NCBI RefSeq assembly: GCF_945859705.1
Contig: NC_079136.1
Span: 46,349,181-46,413,180 of the forward strand
Length of the DNA stretch: 64,000 bases
Source: Episyrphus balteatus
Lineage: Eukaryota; Arthropoda; Insecta; Diptera; Syrphidae
Direction of reading: 5' to 3'
Shown here: positions 59,620 to 64,000 of the stretch, in pieces
Layout: each line of letters opens with the position of its first letter
Position numbering within the stretch: position 1 is the stretch's first letter
Translations under genes and position numbers: made by a program
Notes under the pieces: model-generated
What the model saw: only the letters and a program-made list of their open reading frames with translations
Databases searched by the model: none
What the model was told of the DNA's origin: nothing

Positions 59620-60050
59620 AAAACCTCAAAACACCAGTGGAGATCTGTTGCCCCCCGATCCCCGAACAGCCACCAGTGTGAGAAGTACCGTAATCTCAGT
59701 CTGGAAATTCGACATGGTTGACTTTAAAAAATTCTAACTTCTCTTGTAGGCATCTTTGAAATGAGATTGATACGTCATATGAAAGGTGAAATAATAAGCT
59801 TTCACATGGTATTTATAGATTGTCAAACAAAAAAATTGATTCCATAGCCTGAGAACATAAAAATAATAATGTTTTTTTTGCTTTTTTTAATGAAATTTGA
59901 TCGAGTTCAAAAAATTCTAGCTCTTTTTGTAGATGTCTTATAGACCTGATGGATATATATATTTTGAGACAATAAGCTTTCAGATAATATAAAATTTTTT
60001 ATAGGTTGTTAGGGAAAAAAAATGGAATTAATGACGTGAGAAGATAAAAA
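59620..60050 (+). repeat. Uninterrupted copy of the dispersed repeat seen at 17520
   Basis: It shares AACCTCAAAACACC, GTGGAGATCTGTTG, GTACCGTAATCTCAGTCTGG and AGATGTCT.ATAGACCTGAT with 17520-17844 plus 19516-19600. It reads through the point where a 1.67 kb element is inserted in the other copy. Confidence 0.75.
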
Positions 60051-62160
60051 TTCATGTTTTCTTTGCTTTTTTGATGAAAATGATTGTTTTCAATAAATTA
60101 TTTTTATACTTTTTGCGCATTGTAAAAATTTAAAAATGTTTTTATTCTTAAGAAGAAATACTTAGCTTTTGAAATGCATAATTTTTTTTTAAGCTTTTAA
60201 AATAAAAAAAATATAATAATGAGAAAATAAAAAATGTATTTTAGTTTAGCTTTTTCTTGTAAATTATGATTGTTTGAAAAAAGTAAACGCTTCAATTGAC
60301 TCATTTTAAACACGACTACGTTATCACGTAAAATCATCGTCCGTAAACCGACTTTACAAACAACCTCTTTTTTTTCTTAAAAAAAACCATCCCCGGAAGT
60401 TGCTATAATGATTTTTAATTTCAAATTATAAAGTGTTTTTTTATTGCAAAACTCTTTTCAGGAAAGTCAGATTGACTTGGTCTTAGTTCCATGATTTGGA
60501 TGTATAAGATAAGAAGTTCTTGCTGAGCCTAGTGAGTTAATTCAAAAATAAAGTGTACTAACAATGCATTTTCTTAAATGAATTGTTCGATTAACAAAAA
60601 ATGAATCAATACAACACATCTTAAATGAAATTTTGTTCGTTAGAAAAAATTAGTCAAACGAAGTAGAAATAGGTTGCTACGTAGTAGATACATAAATATA
60701 AATTAATTAAGTTAATCTACTACATATGAAGTAAATACTCATCTCTGTCACCTGAGATTTCGTCTTATTTTAGCGGAATCTTCATATAACAAGAAAACTA
60801 ATCTATCTAAAAATGCTAGGTACAAACTCGAAAACTAATCGAGGTACAAAATTGTGGTTCGCTTCAACAATTTTGTTTCAAAGTCTATACAATTACTGGC
60901 AAAAGAAAAAAAGTTATTCTTTTAATGTCCAAACCGGAAGTGCACTTCTTAAACTTCAAATTAAAATGAAAAATGACTATACTATTTTTTATATGATGTA
61001 TGAATAAAAGTCACATACGACTTTGTGATTCCGCTTAATTTCAATTTTGCATGGAATTTCAACGCTTGTCTTTTGTTTTTCAGCCGTTTTTTTTTTTGCC
61101 AAAAAAATGATTCCATCAAGAGTTTGCATCAAAATGTCAAATTTGATTTTTTTTTTTTTTTTCAAAATACTGCCATGTAATTTTGGGGTGACGACACACA
61201 GTGGGGCAGCCTCATATTGTGTGGTGATATAAAGGTTATTTTTTAAACTAAAGCTATGGGAAAAAAAGATCAGGAGTTCTAAACTTAACAGTAAAATTGA
61301 TAAGATGAGCATATTTGTTTTGTTCAGTCTTTAATTTATGTTTATTCATGCGGTTGAAGTTGAGAGTTTTAGAGAAAAAAATCAGTTTTTAATAAGTAAT
61401 AAAAAAGGTGTTCTTTTGTTTTTTTGTTTAAACTCAAAATTACTTGAGAAAAAAATAAAATACAAATTTCTCACATAGATACAAATATGTAAATTACTAT
61501 TCTTCTGAAAAAAAAATTAAAAAAAAAATTTCTTATATTTAAAAATTGAATGAGAAAATAAGGAATTTTTTGAAACGCATCTTAAAGTTTTTTCTCAAAA
61601 TCTTCTGTTTAGGCAAATATTTAGCAAGTCTAAAAATGAAGAAAGCATGATAAGTAATTACTCTATAAGCCCATACAAACACTATTTTTAATGAAATTTT
61701 GAACTTAAAAAAACTGCTTTTTTGTTTTTATTAAAATAAATTACAAAACCATTCTTTTTTGACAATCATGCACTGATTACTTACAAACAATGTTTTTTTT
61801 TTCTTTTTAAAAGTTTTTTTTTTTTTTTATTTTTTTTACTTTTTTTTTATTAAAATATTATTTAATTTAATTTATTATTAATTTTTTTACAATTAAAATT
61901 GATGTGGCTATAAAGTTTTTTTAAAAAAAAAGTCCCACCTTACAAAGAAAATTTGAAAAGAAAAATAACTTGAACATCAAATTAGACAATTTTTTTTTCA
62001 AAGTTTTGACTTTGAAATTTTATTTCACAAAAAGTATAGGCGAAAACTACTTAAATCGAAGAAAATTTGAAAGAATGCAAAATAAGCTTTCAAAAAAGCT
62101 ATTGCACAGTATTCTAGGTCTTTTTGTTGATTTTATGTATTTTTTTTTTTTAATTTAAGG
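60051..62160. other. Gene-free AT-rich stretch
   Basis: No exon recognised. TATCACGTAAAATCATCG near 60322 may be the end of a DNA element, but I found no partner end. Poly-T tracts dominate from 61.4 to 62.2 kb. Confidence 0.35.
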
Positions 62161-62164
62161 TTAA

Positions 62165-62245
62165 ATTTTCAGAAAATTGCCCCTACCACCGGAACGAGGG
62201 GTAATACAGCACCCTTCCCATACAATTTTTTTCTTAGATCAAACT
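62165..62245 (+). repeat. Copy of a small dispersed repeat (29.83, 50.2, 62.17 kb)
   Basis: AAAATTGCCCCTACCACCGG then CACCCTTCCCATACAATTTT parallels 29833-29891 (AAAATTGCTTCTACCGCCTA, CACTCCCATATAATTTTTTT). A third copy lies inverted at about 50225-50320. Confidence 0.55.
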
Positions 62246-62689
62246 GAAGAACTATTTCTTAAAATAAAGTTCACTTTTTATACAAAAAAACATAATTCAA
62301 AAATATAGGTTTTTTCAAATGTGTTAATATTTTGTCCCCTTACTTAATTTCCTGGAGAAAAATAAAAATAAATAAAATAAATATTTTAATGGAAAAAAGT
62401 TCATAAATTTCAAGAAGACTGCTAACTTTAGTTACAAAACCAAATAAAAGTGACAAAAAATGTGTTATTAGTAGAAGTAATTAATATCACAAATCGACCT
62501 ATTCTGCCCCACTGTGCGACATATCCGTAATTGCAGAACAGATATTTTTTTATCATTTTTTAGTTTAAAATTTATTTAAACTTTCAAAAAAATTTGCAAA
62601 AAAATTTGAAAATTTGACCTAACCTTAAAAATTTTGTTTTTCTTTAAAATTTTTTATCACACAAAAAAGACTTCTTTAAATAAAGACCG

Positions 62690-64000
62690 GTAGTATAATC
62701 CCCATCCTCATTTTTCCTTAACCACAAAAGGACAATATGGCCTCGAATGAGCCAAAAACCCCCAATCTAATCTAATTGAGAAACTATACTCGTTCATCTC
62801 ATTCTAAATATCTAATCAAATGAAATTTATGTATTAACAATAAGCCATTTAATCCACCACATTGGCCCATATGTTGTTTTTGATGTATAATTTCCTATAT
62901 GAAGACTCAATCATTCGCGCCCTTATGTTTCCATTTCAATGTGTTTTCTACACGCATTCAATCTAAAATAGGCTTCATATCCTTCCTCTTGGAATTCACT
63001 ATCATCGTTTTTTTTTTTTTTTTTTGTTAAGAAAACAAAATCAAGCTCAAAATATATATGGAAAACATAGAAATAACGAAATAACTGAACCGCATGCATG
63101 TCATACACCAAAGCTCTATTATAACATATTCATCTAAATCCCACCTACCCCCACTCCTTTATCTATTCTGCTTTCATCGCATATCGTTCAAATATTACAT
63201 CAATTTAGTGGTGACATCTGGTGATCCAAAGGGCCAACGATTACGTTAAGCGATATCAACAAATAGCCTCCATATGCACGCATTATGGCCAAATAATAGG
63301 GAATCGTTTTATGAACGAATTGAGATGCTAAAATAAAGAAAAAAATACAATCCCTCCCCCCTCCCCATCAAAGAAGTAGGAAACCCACACCTTTTGCGTG
63401 TCTTGTTGTACGGCTTGGGCCAAAATCGAATTCTCGGGGATAGTATTTTTATAAGGCAACCTTTTGGGCTGTGTCCCAAGTCCTATATCCCACACTTTAA
63501 CCACCCCCCCCCCCCCCCTCCATTCTCCATCCAAAAACTGCTACTATATTCTTCTTTGAATATTAATCTCCACTCTATTCAAAGTCAGTGAGGGTTAAGT
63601 TCGAACGAAGAAGCAAAGGACATCCACATAGAACCAAACACCCGCGCCGCCTGCCGCTGAAAGGGACTTTATGAATATTTTATATACACGAAGGACACAA
63701 ATGATGCGACATTATGCGGATTACAGAGCAACATATTGACGATCGTATATTCAATTTTGAACAAATTGGAGCATGGTTAACATAATCGTAACCAATGAGA
63801 CAGGATTTATCTAATGGATTGCTAAATGGTGGTTGTGGGTTACGATACGACTATATGGTTCCTAAAAGTGGAAAGTGGTGGTAAAAGGAGAGGGGGGTGA
63901 TGAAAAAATAAAGGGCGCATTTACTTTTTGGCTATTGCTATAGTATAACATATCCCACACATACACTCATTCAGAGATATGAGAGAATAAGTCCTGATAA
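62690..64000. other. Repeat-poor island to the window end
   Basis: Complex, C-rich-in-places sequence (C-tract at 63504-63518) without transposon arms. No exon, RNA gene or splice-site pattern I can support; the frames at 63328-63591 on both strands overlap the C-tract and look spurious. Possibly regulatory or intronic. Confidence 0.35.

Noticed and set aside
60300..60365. Possible transposon end with TATCACGTAAAATCATCG
   Set aside because: It looks like a DNA-element terminus but I found no matching second end or target duplication in the window.

Overview
The window is AT-rich (clearly A/T dominated, with many long A/T homopolymers) nuclear DNA of an insect, probably a fly. The evidence is spliced coding exons with GT-AG introns, an insect-type ionotropic receptor, a PP1 inhibitor-2 relative, and a dense load of small inverted-repeat transposons and foldback elements. 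There are no operons, no bacterial-type ribosome sites and no CRISPR. I cannot name the species from sequence alone.

Only two cellular genes are well supported, both on the + strand. (1) A ten-exon gene at 13560-24077 encodes a 636-residue ionotropic receptor (IR): a short N-terminal half, a split ligand-binding domain, a pore and the last membrane segment. A 7.6 kb fourth intron is filled with transposable elements. (2) A short gene at 42048-42581 encodes a 177-residue protein phosphatase inhibitor-2 family protein. A possible small ORF lies at 43891, a possible TATA promoter at 35127 and a tRNA-like relic at 37.85 kb.

Layout: 0-8.5 kb is gene-free, with several hairpin repeats and a 730 bp palindrome rich in TATCGATA-like sites. 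8.5-11.6 kb is a 3 kb foldback DNA transposon with an 8 bp target duplication, 171 bp tandem repeats in its arms and a decayed ULP1-protease/PHD-finger gene. 13.5-24.1 kb is the IR gene. 25.3-34.5 kb is a run of inverted-repeat elements, including the second copy of an element that ends in a ~345 bp palindrome. 35-36.7 kb is a repeat-poor island. 37.1-40.35 kb carries two large palindromes side by side. 40.65-41.64 kb is a hAT-type non-autonomous element with a perfect 8 bp target duplication. 42.0-44.7 kb holds the inhibitor-2 gene and a repeat-poor, promoter-like island. 45.7-49.7 kb holds two more copies of a (GACA)n-bearing element. 50-64 kb has no recognised gene and alternates repeat remnants with repeat-poor islands that could be regulatory or intronic DNA of a larger gene.

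The most unusual signals are: the two-copy element with a giant terminal palindrome, whose two arms differ between copies but match each other perfectly within each copy; and the foldback transposon whose inverted arms both carry the start of its own open reading frame.
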